Source: Polaromonas sp. 39-63-25
Lineage (GTDB): Bacteria > Pseudomonadota > Gammaproteobacteria > Burkholderiales > Burkholderiaceae_C
Reading direction: 5' to 3'
Assembly: GCF_002278925.1 (NCBI RefSeq)
Contig: NZ_NCJH01000006.1
Span: 372,001 to 436,000 of the forward strand
Length of the DNA stretch: 64,000 nt
The notes under the pieces were generated by a model that ran no database searches, was not told the origin of the DNA, and saw only the letters and a list, made by a program, of their open reading frames with translations. Below, piece by piece: positions 1 through 7,875 of the stretch. The first letter of the stretch is position 1. Each line of letters begins with the position of its first letter. The translations under genes and the position numbers were made by a program.

Positions 1-27
1 CGTCGCCTCTGGGCCGACCAGTTAAAT
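1..27 (-). other. attC-like recombination site, partial (attC1)
   Basis: On the minus strand the R''-type box ATTTAAC (21-27, matching RYYYAAC) is followed by TGGTCGGCC and runs off the window edge. The same box plus TGGTCGG arrangement recurs at the other two sites. It lies about 80 bp after the stop codon of the small membrane protein gene, where a cassette's own attC belongs. The other half is outside the window, so the call rests on similarity to attC2. Confidence 0.55.
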
Positions 28-106
28 TGCTTGCGCGCCAACATGACTTGGAAAGACCCGCCGCCAAAATACATACGGTCGCAAATGAGGTCAATTTGAG
101 AAACTT

Positions 107-322
107 TCATTTGGCTCTTTTCCGTCCGGCGATGACTGCTACCGAACCCACGACCACAAGCCAACCAGCTACCGAAAATACGATAAGTGAGAGTGGCGCG
201 TTGTGTCCACACCAGACGCCCAGCAACTGCCAAGGCCCAGCGCAACCCACGGCCAACACGACAAACGCAAAAATGGGACCGCTAAACAGCAACCCCAATA
301 TCCTGATGGCGCCTACAACCAT
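107..322 (-). CDS. Small two-helix membrane protein in an integron-type gene cassette
   Basis: A 71-residue protein with two hydrophobic stretches (about residues 3-30 and 44-64) and a basic C-terminal end (GRKRAK), so a two-span inner-membrane protein with its tail probably in the cytoplasm. I do not recognise a family. The start ATG lies 7 bases after the R' box (GTTAAAT on the minus strand) of attC2, the usual position for a cassette gene, and the reading frame fills the space between two attC-like sites. A rightward 102-residue frame over the same DNA is low-complexity and is treated as a shadow. Function unknown; cassette genes are often accessory or stress-related. Confidence 0.6.
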   Translation of the reverse strand: MVVGAIRILGLLFSGPIFAFVVLAVGCAGPWQLLGVWCGHNAPLSLIVFSVAGWLVVVGSVAVIAGRKRAK

Positions 323-329
323 GATTGCA

Positions 330-416
330 ATTTAACGTTGAAGGCAACCGGACCGCAACCTCTGCGGCGAAGCCGCTTCCTGCAGTTGTGGTTCCGTGTT
401 GGCCGACCAGTTAAAC
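330..416 (-). other. attC-like recombination site (attC2)
   Basis: An 87-bp imperfect palindrome. Read on the minus strand it starts with GTTTAAC (RYYYAAC) followed by TGGTCGGCC and ends with GTTAAAT (GTTRRRY). The arms pair with bulged bases: GGCCAACACGGAACC against GGTCCGGTTGCC, with an inner hairpin around GCGGCTTCGCCGC. It separates the HEAT-repeat gene from the small membrane gene, as expected of a cassette attC. Confidence 0.75.
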
Positions 417-423
417 AACATGC

Positions 424-831
424 TCATTGCTTCGCCTCCCCTTGGCAGAATTCCAGCAACCACAGCGCGTGGCCCCGAGCGGGCTCCACAGCTGTTGCGA
501 TATAACTTGCAAGCGATGCCCTCACTTGGTCGGGAAATAGAGCGGGAATTTCCAACAGCGCGGCCGTAAATCCATCGTTGTCGTGACCCTCGTCGAAGCC
601 GCGCTGATACGCTTTGAGCAGTTCAGCAAGTACAGTCGGACCGGCCAATTCGGCGAGCGGCCAAGCAGCGGCTTCGCGCGCAAAGAAATCGCCGGTCTCT
701 AACAATGCCAGCAGCTTCGGAACGTCGTCGGCGTCAGCTTCCGCATGCAGCCTTTCAGCTGCCGCTACACACGTCTCAACGCTTTGTGCGTCTAAGGCAG
801 ACATGATCTCGGTCCAAGCGGTGGCTTCCAT
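424..831 (-). CDS. HEAT-repeat protein in an integron-type gene cassette
   Basis: A 135-residue, acidic, all-helical protein. Helical pairs such as DVPKLLALLETGDFFAREAA followed by WPLAELAG look like HEAT/PBS-lyase-type repeats, usually protein-protein interaction scaffolds; no catalytic motif is visible. The frame extends upstream to 894, but that extension translates the attC3 site. I therefore choose the ATG at 831, three bases after the R' box GTTAAAC. Its stop is just before attC2. Small HEAT-repeat proteins of this size are common hypothetical cassette cargo; a specific function cannot be assigned. Confidence 0.7.
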   Translation of the reverse strand: MEATAWTEIMSALDAQSVETCVAAAERLHAEADADDVPKLLALLETGDFFAREAAAWPLAELAGPTVLAELLKAYQRGFDEGHDNDGFTAALLEIPALFPDQVRASLASYIATAVEPARGHALWLLEFCQGEAKQ

Positions 832-834
832 GCT

Positions 835-889
835 GTTTAACTTTGATATATCCCGCAAAACTGCGGAATAACATGGCGACCAGTCAGAT
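835..889 (-). other. attC-like recombination site (attC3)
   Basis: A 55-bp site. On the minus strand it begins ATCTGAC (one mismatch to RYYYAAC) then TGGTCG, has an inner hairpin ATTCCGCA / TGCGGGAT, and ends GTTAAAC (GTTRRRY). It directly precedes the HEAT gene start. It would belong to the cassette further upstream on the minus strand. Confidence 0.65.
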
Positions 890-1195
890 AACATGGCACC
901 TGCTTGTTGAAAAACACGTTTGAATTCATGAAGTTACATCAATAGCTGTATCCATGCGCAGGTATATTCAATCCGACAAAGCCGCCGACCCTGTTTGACT
1001 TGCCTCTGCTTGCCAGACCAGGTACCCGACCGAGCGCACGCCTGATTTCACTATAGCCTTCAAACCGATAAAAACCGTGTGTACCCGACGCACATCTCAT
1101 CCCCATGCATGGTCGGGGCGACACCATGCAGCCTCCACGCAACATGGGTAACTTTGGTCTTACAGTCAGGCGTGCCCTTTCATCCGGCACAGACG
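890..1195. other. Region without a confident gene at the cassette-array boundary
   Basis: About 300 bases between attC3 and the Bug-gene terminator. A leftward frame of 83 codons (939-1190) ends 50 bp before attC3, where an upstream cassette gene would end, but its product resembles nothing I know and no GTTRRRY box precedes it. An inverted repeat GCATGGT/ACCATGC lies at 1107-1129. No integrase gene or clear attI is visible. The region should also hold whatever promoter drives the leftward cassettes. Confidence 0.4.
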
Positions 1196-1227
1196 TAAAA
1201 AAAGGCCCGCAGGCCCTTTTCTTATTT
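1196..1227 (-). terminator. Rho-independent terminator after the Bug receptor gene
   Basis: On the minus strand AAAAGGGCC-TGC-GGGCCTTTTTTT forms a GC stem with a T-run. It lies 12 bp past the stop of the receptor gene and separates it from the cassette array. Confidence 0.8.
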
Positions 1228-1238
1228 GCACCAAGCCC

Positions 1239-2216
1239 TCAATCCGCCTTGATCCCGTTGTCCTTCACCACCTTGGCCCAAGTGTCGATCTGCTTGTCGA
1301 TGAAGACACGGGCTGACTCGGAAGAACCGCCGACGATCTCGATGCCCTGGGCGCTGAGCTTCTTGGCGATCTCGGGATTTTTCAGCGCCTTGTTGACTTC
1401 CTCGTTCATGCGTTTGAGGACCTCGGGCGGTGTCTTGGCCGGAGCCAGGATGGCCCACCAGGCGGGTGCGTCAAAGCCGGCAAAACCGCTTTCGGCCACT
1501 GTCGGTACGTTCGGCAGTTCAGGTGCGCGTTTGCTGGTCGTCACGGCCAGCGGACGCAGGCGGCCGCTGTCGATGTGCGGCTTGGTCACAAACACCGAAC
1601 CGATGGCCAGCGGCACATGGCCGGCCACGGCGTCGCTCATCAGCGGGCCGCCGCCTTTGTAGGGGACGTGCTGCCAGTCGATGCCGCCACTTTTGGAGAG
1701 AAGCAACATGGCCAGGTGGCCCAGGCTGCCGGAACCGATGCTGCCGTAGTTCACATTCTTTTTGGCCTTGGCCGCAGCCACCACATCGCCAAAGGTCTTG
1801 TACTCGGAGCCTGAAAAAGTCGCGAGCACCATGGCCGAGGTGCCGATCAGCGTGACCGGTGCCAGGTCCTTGCGCGTGTCGAACGGCAGGCCGGGAATCA
1901 GGCTGGGGTTGACGCCGTGGGTGTCGAACACAAAGGCAAAGGTGTAGCCGTCGGCCGGCGCGGCAGCCACGGCGGCGGTGCCGATGGAGCCCGAGGCGCC
2001 GCCCTTGTTTTCGACAATGATGTTCTGGCCGAGCTGCTGCGACAGCGGCACGGCGAGAATGCGCGCGACCTGGTCGACAGAGCCGCCGGGCGGGAATACG
2101 GCGACAAACTTGATTGGTTGTTTCGCGGGCCACGTTTGGGCCATCGCGCTCATCGAGGTGGCGCACAGCGTGGCGGCCGTCATGGCCAGGGCGGTTCTGG
2201 AAATCCACTGCTTCAT
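1239..2216 (-). CDS. Bug-family (TctC-like) periplasmic solute-binding protein
   Basis: A 325-residue tripartite tricarboxylate transporter receptor. Residues 1-26 form a signal peptide ending in SAMAQ. The mature part opens with the family pattern WPAKQPIKFVAVFPPGGSVD and contains the IVENKGGASGSIG and PYKGGGP motifs that contact the ligand carboxylate in Bug proteins. The protein captures a small organic acid or related solute in the periplasm. No tctA/tctB membrane genes are nearby, so this is one of the orphan receptors abundant in Burkholderiales and the ligand cannot be named. It is monocistronic with its own terminator. Confidence 0.85.
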   Translation of the reverse strand: MKQWISRTALAMTAATLCATSMSAMAQTWPAKQPIKFVAVFPPGGSVDQVARILAVPLSQQLGQNIIVENKGGASGSIGTAAVAAAPADGYTFAFVFDTHGVNPSLIPGLPFDTRKDLAPVTLIGTSAMVLATFSGSEYKTFGDVVAAAKAKKNVNYGSIGSGSLGHLAMLLLSKSGGIDWQHVPYKGGGPLMSDAVAGHVPLAIGSVFVTKPHIDSGRLRPLAVTTSKRAPELPNVPTVAESGFAGFDAPAWWAILAPAKTPPEVLKRMNEEVNKALKNPEIAKKLSAQGIEIVGGSSESARVFIDKQIDTWAKVVKDNGIKAD

Positions 2217-2362
2217 GATTCACATCCTGCAAATAAAGTGATGGCCAGTATCCTCACGCTGCCGCCAGAACGCCATTGCGGTTAACACTTAGCATGCTAC
2301 CAATCGTGGCCCGCCATGGGCTGCCACAGCCGCCGCCCGCCGTTTCACTGCAAAATCAGGCC

Positions 2363-4015
2363 ATGGTCCGACCCACCCAACTCCTTTACCCGCAGCGCGA
2401 ACCCGCGCCCACCCGCCCTGCCGCCACCGTGCTGCTGCTGCGCGATAGCGCCAGGGGCATCGAAATCCTGATGACACGGCGTTCGATGACGGCCAGTTTT
2501 GCGCCGGGCGCCTACGTGTTCCCCGGCGGCGGCATCGACGCGGCCGATGCGGCAGCGCACGCGCAATCCACCCGCCGCGCGACGCAGACCGACCTGCACC
2601 TGACGCAGGCGATTGCCGCCATCCGCGAAAGTTTTGAAGAACTCGGCGTGCTGCTGGCCCGCCACGCTGATGGCAGCCACGCCACCACCGCCGACATTGC
2701 AGCGCTGGACCGCAAGGCGCCGTTTGCCGCGCAGTGCCGCGAACGCGGCCTGACACTGGCCGGCGACCAGGTGTTTGTGCTGGCGCACTGGATCACCGAC
2801 CGCGACCTGCCGCGCCGTTTTGACGTGCCCTTTCTGGTGGCGCGCATGCCCGAAGGCCAGGAGCCAGTGGCCGACGAAAGCGAACAGTTCGAGCCGGTCT
2901 GGGTGCGGCCGGCCGATGCCCTGGCGCGGCATGAAGCCGGCAGCTTTTTCATCATCTTCCCGACCATACGCACGCTGCAGCGCCTGCAGCATTTCGAGAC
3001 GGTGGACGCCGTGCTGCAGGCCTGCGCCGCGTCCGAGCAGCCGCTGTGGACCTCGTGCCCGCGCGCCGGTTTTCTGGCTGGCGCCGAAGCGCGCTACATG
3101 GAGCACGAGGGGCCTTATGGCGAACTGGCCCTGACCAGCCCCGACGGGCAGATGGTGCACACGCTGGACTGGCAGACCGCGCAGCCGGTGGCCCTGCTGA
3201 AAAACCTGATGCGCCTGACCGCGCCCAACCCCGGCGTGATGACCGGGCCGGGTACCAACAGCTACCTGGTCGGCGACCCGGCCACCGGCTACATCGCCAT
3301 CGACCCGGGCCCGGCCGACACCGACCACCTGCAGCGTTTGTGGCGCGCAGCGGGCGGCAACATCCGCATGATTGTGTGTACCCACTCACACGCCGACCAT
3401 TCGCCGGGCGCCAAACCGCTGCAGGCCATGTGCAGCAACACGCCCCCCATCCTGGGCCTGCCGTCAGCGCCGACGGCGCGTGCGGCCAGCACCTTCACCC
3501 CTGACCGGGCGCTACGAAATCAGGAGCTGCTCGCGCTTGCAGGACAAGGGCCCGAAGGCGAAATGATGCATACCCTGAAGGTCATCCACACCCCCGGCCA
3601 CGCCGCCAACCACCTGTGCCTGGTGATGCTCGAAGACGGCATCCTGTTCAGCGGCGACCACATCCTCAACGGCAGCACCACGGTGGTGGACCCGCCCGAC
3701 GGCAACATGAACGCCTACCTCGATTCGCTCGATGTGCTGGCCGCAGTTTGCGACGAACACGGCATAAACTTCATCGCACCGGCGCACGGTTATGTGCTGG
3801 GAGAAGCCAGAACCGTCATCGCCCAACTGAAGGCGCACCGCCTCCGGCGCGAGGCCAAGATCATCGGCGTGATGCAGGCGCAGCCGCAAGGCAGCATGGA
3901 CGAGTGGGTGGCATCAGCCTATGACGACGTGGACCCGCGCATCTGGCCGGTGGCCAAACGTTCGCTGCTCGCGCATGTGGAGCGGATTCAGGCACAGGGC
4001 TTGTTTAATTTGTAG
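2363..4015 (+). CDS. Fused NUDIX hydrolase - metallo-beta-lactamase fold hydrolase
   Basis: A 550-residue two-domain protein. The N-terminal half is a NUDIX domain: FPGGGIDAAD and, from about residue 88, RESFEELGV fit a Nudix box with a longer-than-usual gap between its two halves. The C-terminal half, from about residue 280, is a metallo-beta-lactamase fold with the metal-binding HSHADH at residues 341-346, then TPGHAANH, FSGDH and APAHG, and a LACTB2-like tail. It probably hydrolyses a nucleoside-diphosphate or CoA-type substrate and a second phosphodiester or thioester bond; the substrate is unknown. The frame opens at 2276; I prefer the ATG at 2363 because MVRPTQLLYP is where the NUDIX domain naturally begins. 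Confidence 0.8.
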   Translation: MVRPTQLLYPQREPAPTRPAATVLLLRDSARGIEILMTRRSMTASFAPGAYVFPGGGIDAADAAAHAQSTRRATQTDLHLTQAIAAIRESFEELGVLLARHADGSHATTADIAALDRKAPFAAQCRERGLTLAGDQVFVLAHWITDRDLPRRFDVPFLVARMPEGQEPVADESEQFEPVWVRPADALARHEAGSFFIIFPTIRTLQRLQHFETVDAVLQACAASEQPLWTSCPRAGFLAGAEARYMEHEGPYGELALTSPDGQMVHTLDWQTAQPVALLKNLMRLTAPNPGVMTGPGTNSYLVGDPATGYIAIDPGPADTDHLQRLWRAAGGNIRMIVCTHSHADHSPGAKPLQAMCSNTPPILGLPSAPTARAASTFTPDRALRNQELLALAGQGPEGEMMHTLKVIHTPGHAANHLCLVMLEDGILFSGDHILNGSTTVVDPPDGNMNAYLDSLDVLAAVCDEHGINFIAPAHGYVLGEARTVIAQLKAHRLRREAKIIGVMQAQPQGSMDEWVASAYDDVDPRIWPVAKRSLLAHVERIQAQGLFNL

Positions 4016-4080
4016 GGCGTTTGCGTCACCGCGTGCAAACGCTGTTCAAGCGGTCAAAGTCAACCAACACAACACACACC

Positions 4081-4497
4081 ATGAAAGATCACGCCACATC
4101 TCCAGAGGACCGGGACTTTCGCACGGCGTTCGAGTCCTGTGCGCTCATGCCGGCCCAGTTCAACCACGAAGCCCATCTGCGCCTGGCTTATGTTTACCTC
4201 GTCGAAAACGATGTGACCTCGGCGCAGGAGAAGATGCGCGGCGCATTGCTCACCTTCCTCCAGGTGCACAACATTCCGCCAGGGAAGTTTCACGAAACGC
4301 TGACACGGGCCTGGGTGCTTGCCGTTCGGCACTTCATGGGTCGCTCGCCGAGCGCTTCCTTCCAGGAGTTCCTGGCGAAGAGCCAGGCGTTACGTGACAG
4401 CAAGGTCATGCTCACCCATTACTCGGCGGACGTCCTGTTTTCTCCAACGGCACGAGCCAGCTACGTTGAGCCGGATCTCGAAGCCATACCGCAGTAG
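4081..4497 (+). CDS. Conserved hypothetical protein, 138 aa
   Basis: A soluble, mostly helical protein with patterned histidines and aromatics (FNHEAHLRLAYVYL, then KFHETLTRAW) that look like conserved positions of a small domain I have seen in uncharacterised proteins but cannot name. There is no signal peptide or membrane span. The frame is open from 4021; I choose the ATG at 4081 because the upstream residues are basic and unlike the rest. It follows the NUDIX-MBL gene by 65 bp and may be cotranscribed with it. Function not assigned. Confidence 0.65.
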   Translation: MKDHATSPEDRDFRTAFESCALMPAQFNHEAHLRLAYVYLVENDVTSAQEKMRGALLTFLQVHNIPPGKFHETLTRAWVLAVRHFMGRSPSASFQEFLAKSQALRDSKVMLTHYSADVLFSPTARASYVEPDLEAIPQ

Positions 4498-4594
4498 ATC
4501 AATGGAGCCATGCAGGCCGCCTGACCGTTTGTTCACGCCAGGGCCGACTCGGTCGCGCGGCGCGGCCCGCATCTGCTGCCCGCCATCTGAATAA

Positions 4595-4926
4595 AGTGTG
4601 AAGCCCGCCGATAGGCCGGATTTTGTGCGGAACGGTTTCCTTGCGGTCGCCGCCCCGTGACTGCCATTAATCTGGGCCGTCTGTCGCCAGACGGCTCGGT
4701 GCTACCTACCCGCACACTCCGGGGGCCCCGTCAACGTGTGCCTACTTGGTATTGCTGCGCGTAGAGATTGCTCGTTTCACCCGGACTTAACCGGCTCGTC
4801 TCTGTAGCTCTGATCCTCACCTCACGGTGGACAGCTGTTAGCTGCTACGCTGCCCTATGCAGTCCGGACCTTCCTCCAGTGCGGTGTTTCCACCCTTGCA
4901 CCAGCGGCAGTCTGGCGTGCTTCACC
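4595..4926 (-). ncRNA. rnpB: RNase P RNA (class A)
   Basis: Read on the minus strand this ~330-nt gene has the hallmark blocks of bacterial RNase P RNA: the 5' GAAGCACGCCAGAC, GGAGGAAGGTCCGGACT, the CR-type segment GTGAGGTGAGGATCAGAG, the AGAGACGAGCCGG / GGTTAAGTCCGGGTG blocks, and a 3' part ending ATCCGGCCTATCGGC. It is the catalytic RNA that matures tRNA 5' ends with RnpA. Ends are approximate. Several frames cross it and are not genes. Confidence 0.95.
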
Positions 4927-4951
4927 CCCCTATTATCCCGGCAAATCAATT

Positions 4952-5008
4952 GCTACTGATTTGATAGCTGCTTGCGCCCGCGGTATCTACGCCGGGGGCT
5001 TAAAATGC
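4952..5008 (+). repeat. Dispersed palindromic element, copy R1
   Basis: Copy of the ten-member family: a GCTAC..GATAGC half-palindrome followed by TGCTTGCGCCCG and a degenerate GGGCT box. It lies between rnpB and the FAD oxidoreductase gene. Confidence 0.75.
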
Positions 5009-5047
5009 TTCATAGATCCGAAATACAGATCCACGAGGTAACACCCC

Positions 5048-6667
5048 ATGATCCGCCTGACCGAGCTCAAGCTGCCGCTTGACCACCCCGAAGACGCGCT
5101 GCCCGCGCTGATTGTCAAGACGCTGGGCATCCAGCCTGCCGAGCTGCTGCGCCACAGCATCTACAAACGCAGCTACGACGCACGCAAGCAGAAGCTGCTG
5201 CTGGTCTACATCGCCGACGTCGAGCTTGCCAGCCCCGAACTGGAGCAAACACTGCTCAGGCAGTTTGAAACCAACCCCCACATTCGCCCGGCGCCTGACC
5301 AGAGCTACCACCTGGTGGCACGGGTGGACAGCGCGCCGGCTGTGCGCCCCGTCGTTGTCGGCTTCGGCCCCTGCGGCATTTTTGCGGCGCTGCTGCTGGC
5401 GCAGATGGGTTTCAAACCCATCGTGCTGGAACGTGGCAAGAAAGTGCGCGAGCGCACCCAGGACACCTGGGGCCTGTGGCGCAAGGGCGTGCTGAACCCC
5501 GAATCGAATGTGCAGTTTGGCGAGGGCGGTGCCGGCACATTTTCCGACGGCAAGCTCTGGAGCCAGATCAAGGACCCGCGTTTCCTCGGCCGCAAGGTCA
5601 TGACCGAGTTCGTCAAGGCCGGCGCGCCCGAAGAGATTCTGCTGGTCAGCAAGCCACACATCGGCACCTTCAAGCTGGTCAAGGTGGTCGAACACATGCG
5701 CGAGCAGATCACGGCGCTGGGCGGCGAGATCCGCTTCCAGCAGCGCGTCAGCGATGTGCTGATCGAGGGCGGGCAGATTCGCGGCCTGACCGTGCAGAAC
5801 CTGCAGGACGGCAGCAGCTACGAGTTGCGCGCCGACCATGTGGTGCTGGCGCTGGGCCACAGCGCACGCGACACCTTTGCGATGCTGCATGAGCGCGGCG
5901 TCTACATGGAGGCCAAGCCGTTTTCAGTAGGTTTCCGCATCGAACACCCGCAGGGCCTGATCGACCGCGCGCGGCTCGGCCAGCACGCCGGCCACCCGCT
6001 GCTGGGCGCGGCCGACTACAAGCTGGTGCACCATGCGGCCAATGGGCGTTCGGTCTACAGCTTCTGCATGTGCCCGGGCGGCACCGTGGTCGCGGCCACC
6101 TCCGAGGTGGGCCGGGTCGTGACCAACGGCATGAGCCAGTACTCGCGCAACGAGCGCAACGCCAACGCCGGCATCGTGGTCGGCATCACCCCGGCCGACT
6201 ACCCGGGCGGGCCGCTGGCCGGCATAACCTTCCAGCGCCAGCTCGAGTCACACGCCTTCACGCTGGGCGGCGGCGGCTACGTGGCGCCGGGCCAGCTGGT
6301 CGGTGATTTTGTGGCCGGCAAAGCGTCCACCCAGCTCGGCAACGTGGAGCCGTCCTACAAGCCCGGCGTGTTGATGACCGACCTGGCCAGCGCCCTGCCC
6401 GGCTACGCCATCACGGCCATGCGCGAGGCGCTGCCGGCCTTCGGCAAGAAGATCAAGGGCTTCGACATGTTTGACGCCGTGCTGACCGGCGTTGAAACCC
6501 GCACCTCGTCACCGCTGCGCATCACGCGCGGCGACGATTTCCAGAGCCTGAACGTCAGGGGCCTGTATCCGGCGGGCGAAGGCGCCAGCTACGCGGGCGG
6601 CATTTTGTCGGCTGGCGTGGATGGCATCGAGGTGGCCGAGGCGGTGGCGCTGAGCATCACCGGCTAG
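5048..6667 (+). CDS. NAD(P)/FAD-dependent oxidoreductase (COG2509-like)
   Basis: A 539-residue flavoprotein. An N-terminal ~95-residue alpha/beta domain (IYKRSYDARKQ) precedes the FAD-binding Rossmann fold at about residue 100 (VVGFGPCGIFAALLLA, then VLERG), with the family signature FGEGGAGTFSDGKL around residue 160. The C-terminal part has GEGASYAGGILSAGVDG, the second FAD-contact motif. It is homologous to uncharacterised 'FAD-dependent dehydrogenases'; the substrate is unknown. A GAGGTAA sequence precedes the ATG by about 8 bases. It stands alone, followed by a composite repeat and the htpX terminator from the other strand. Confidence 0.85.
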   Translation: MIRLTELKLPLDHPEDALPALIVKTLGIQPAELLRHSIYKRSYDARKQKLLLVYIADVELASPELEQTLLRQFETNPHIRPAPDQSYHLVARVDSAPAVRPVVVGFGPCGIFAALLLAQMGFKPIVLERGKKVRERTQDTWGLWRKGVLNPESNVQFGEGGAGTFSDGKLWSQIKDPRFLGRKVMTEFVKAGAPEEILLVSKPHIGTFKLVKVVEHMREQITALGGEIRFQQRVSDVLIEGGQIRGLTVQNLQDGSSYELRADHVVLALGHSARDTFAMLHERGVYMEAKPFSVGFRIEHPQGLIDRARLGQHAGHPLLGAADYKLVHHAANGRSVYSFCMCPGGTVVAATSEVGRVVTNGMSQYSRNERNANAGIVVGITPADYPGGPLAGITFQRQLESHAFTLGGGGYVAPGQLVGDFVAGKASTQLGNVEPSYKPGVLMTDLASALPGYAITAMREALPAFGKKIKGFDMFDAVLTGVETRTSSPLRITRGDDFQSLNVRGLYPAGEGASYAGGILSAGVDGIEVAEAVALSITG

Positions 6668-6705
6668 ATCTACCTCACACGTGTCGCTCCGCATCCTGTG
6701 ACTAT

Positions 6706-6791
6706 GTCATCCCGGACTCGATCCGGGATCCAAGCACCGCGAACCACCTTCATTCATGCAGGCATGGATTGCGGGTCAAGCCCGCAATGAC
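6706..6791. repeat. Composite inverted repeat, copy C1
   Basis: Begins GTCATCCCGG and ends CCCGCAATGAC, so the outer ends are inverted repeats (GTCAT/ATGAC). Inside are two hairpins, CCCGGACTCGATCCGGG and GCGGGTCAAGCCCGC, separated by a ~30-bp spacer. It is the same element as C2 and C3. Confidence 0.8.
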
Positions 6792-6831
6792 AGGAAAAAA
6801 GAAGGCATTTCAGCGGAAAATTGGAGCGCGC

Positions 6832-6866
6832 AAAAAAGCCGCTGCAACCGCAGCGGCTTTCTTGTT
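6832..6866 (-). terminator. Rho-independent terminator of htpX
   Basis: On the minus strand AAGCCGCTGCGGTTGCAGCGGCTTTTTTG gives a strong stem with a T-run just after the htpX stop codon. Confidence 0.85.
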
Positions 6867-6878
6867 GTCCGGAGGTGC

Positions 6879-7763
6879 TTAAACCTGGCCGGGCTGGGCC
6901 GATTGCAGCGCGGCAATACGCTCTTCAATCGGCGGGTGCGTGGCAAACAGCTGGCCGATGCTGCCGGTGATGCCCATGGCTTCCACCGCCTTGGGCAACT
7001 GGCCGGGCACCATGCCGCCCAGGCGGGCCAGCGCGTTGATCATGGGCTGTTTGCGGCCCATCAGCTGCGCGGCACCGGCGTCGGCGCGGAACTCGCGGTG
7101 GCGCGAGAACCAGGCAACCACGATGGCGGCGGCAAAACCGAGCACGATGTCGAGCACGATGGTGCTGACGTAATAACCGATGCCGGGGCCGGAGTTGCTG
7201 TCGCTGCCCTTGCGCAGAAAGCTGTCCACCGCATAACCGATGACGCGGCTGAGGAACACCACGAAGGTGTTCATCACGCCCTGGATCAGCGTCATGGTGA
7301 CCATGTCGCCATTGGCCACGTGGGCGATCTCATGGCCGAGCACGGCTTCGATCTCTTCACGCGTCATGCCCTGCAGCAGGCCGGTGGAGACGGCAACCAG
7401 CGCCGAGTTCTTGAAAGCCCCCGTGGCAAAGGCGTTGGGCGCACCTTCGAAAATGCCCACCTCGGGCATGCCGATGCCGGCGGTGGTCGCCAGCTTGCGC
7501 ACGGTCTCGACGATCCAGGCTTCGTCGGCGTTCTGCGGTTCGTTGATCACGCGCACACCGGAACTCCACTTGGCCACCGGCTTGCTGATCAGCAGCGAGA
7601 TGATCGCGCCGCCAAAGCCGATGACCGCGGCAAAGCCCAGCAGCATGCCCAGGTTCAGCCCTTGCGGCGTGAGGTAGCGATTGACGCCCAGCAGGCTGGC
7701 GACAATGCCCAGCACCACCACAACGGCGAGGTTGGTCATGACAAATAGAAAAATACGCTTCAT
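6879..7763 (-). CDS. htpX: Zinc metalloprotease HtpX
   Basis: A 294-residue inner-membrane M48 protease that degrades misfolded membrane proteins together with FtsH. Two N-terminal membrane spans (about residues 5-25 and 38-58) are followed by the zinc motif HEIAH at residues 144-148 in a cytosolic loop. Two more hydrophobic segments lie near 160-210, with a downstream [13 protein letters not shown] segment supplying the third zinc ligand. Length matches the family. It is monocistronic with its own terminator; no heat-shock promoter was assigned. Confidence 0.95.
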   Translation of the reverse strand: MKRIFLFVMTNLAVVVVLGIVASLLGVNRYLTPQGLNLGMLLGFAAVIGFGGAIISLLISKPVAKWSSGVRVINEPQNADEAWIVETVRKLATTAGIGMPEVGIFEGAPNAFATGAFKNSALVAVSTGLLQGMTREEIEAVLGHEIAHVANGDMVTMTLIQGVMNTFVVFLSRVIGYAVDSFLRKGSDSNSGPGIGYYVSTIVLDIVLGFAAAIVVAWFSRHREFRADAGAAQLMGRKQPMINALARLGGMVPGQLPKAVEAMGITGSIGQLFATHPPIEERIAALQSAQPGQV

Positions 7764-7875
7764 GGATGCTCCGTAGAGGTCGGTAAAAACAAGTGCCGCA
7801 AAAAAAAGGGACTGTTGCGGGCAAATGGGGAGGGTTCAGCCCAAATCAAGCGCAGGATTTTTTACTTGGTGTTGT

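Noticed and set aside
27-335. A rightward 102-codon frame across the first cassette
   Set aside because: It reads through both attC-like sites and is Thr/Pro/Asn-rich without features. The leftward membrane protein fits the cassette layout better.
939-1190. A leftward 83-codon frame next to attC3 as a third cassette gene
   Set aside because: Its end position is suggestive, but no attC/attI box precedes it and the product is unrecognisable, so it is mentioned only in the region note.
4768-4959. A 63-codon frame near 4.8 kb
   Set aside because: It lies inside the RNase P RNA gene.
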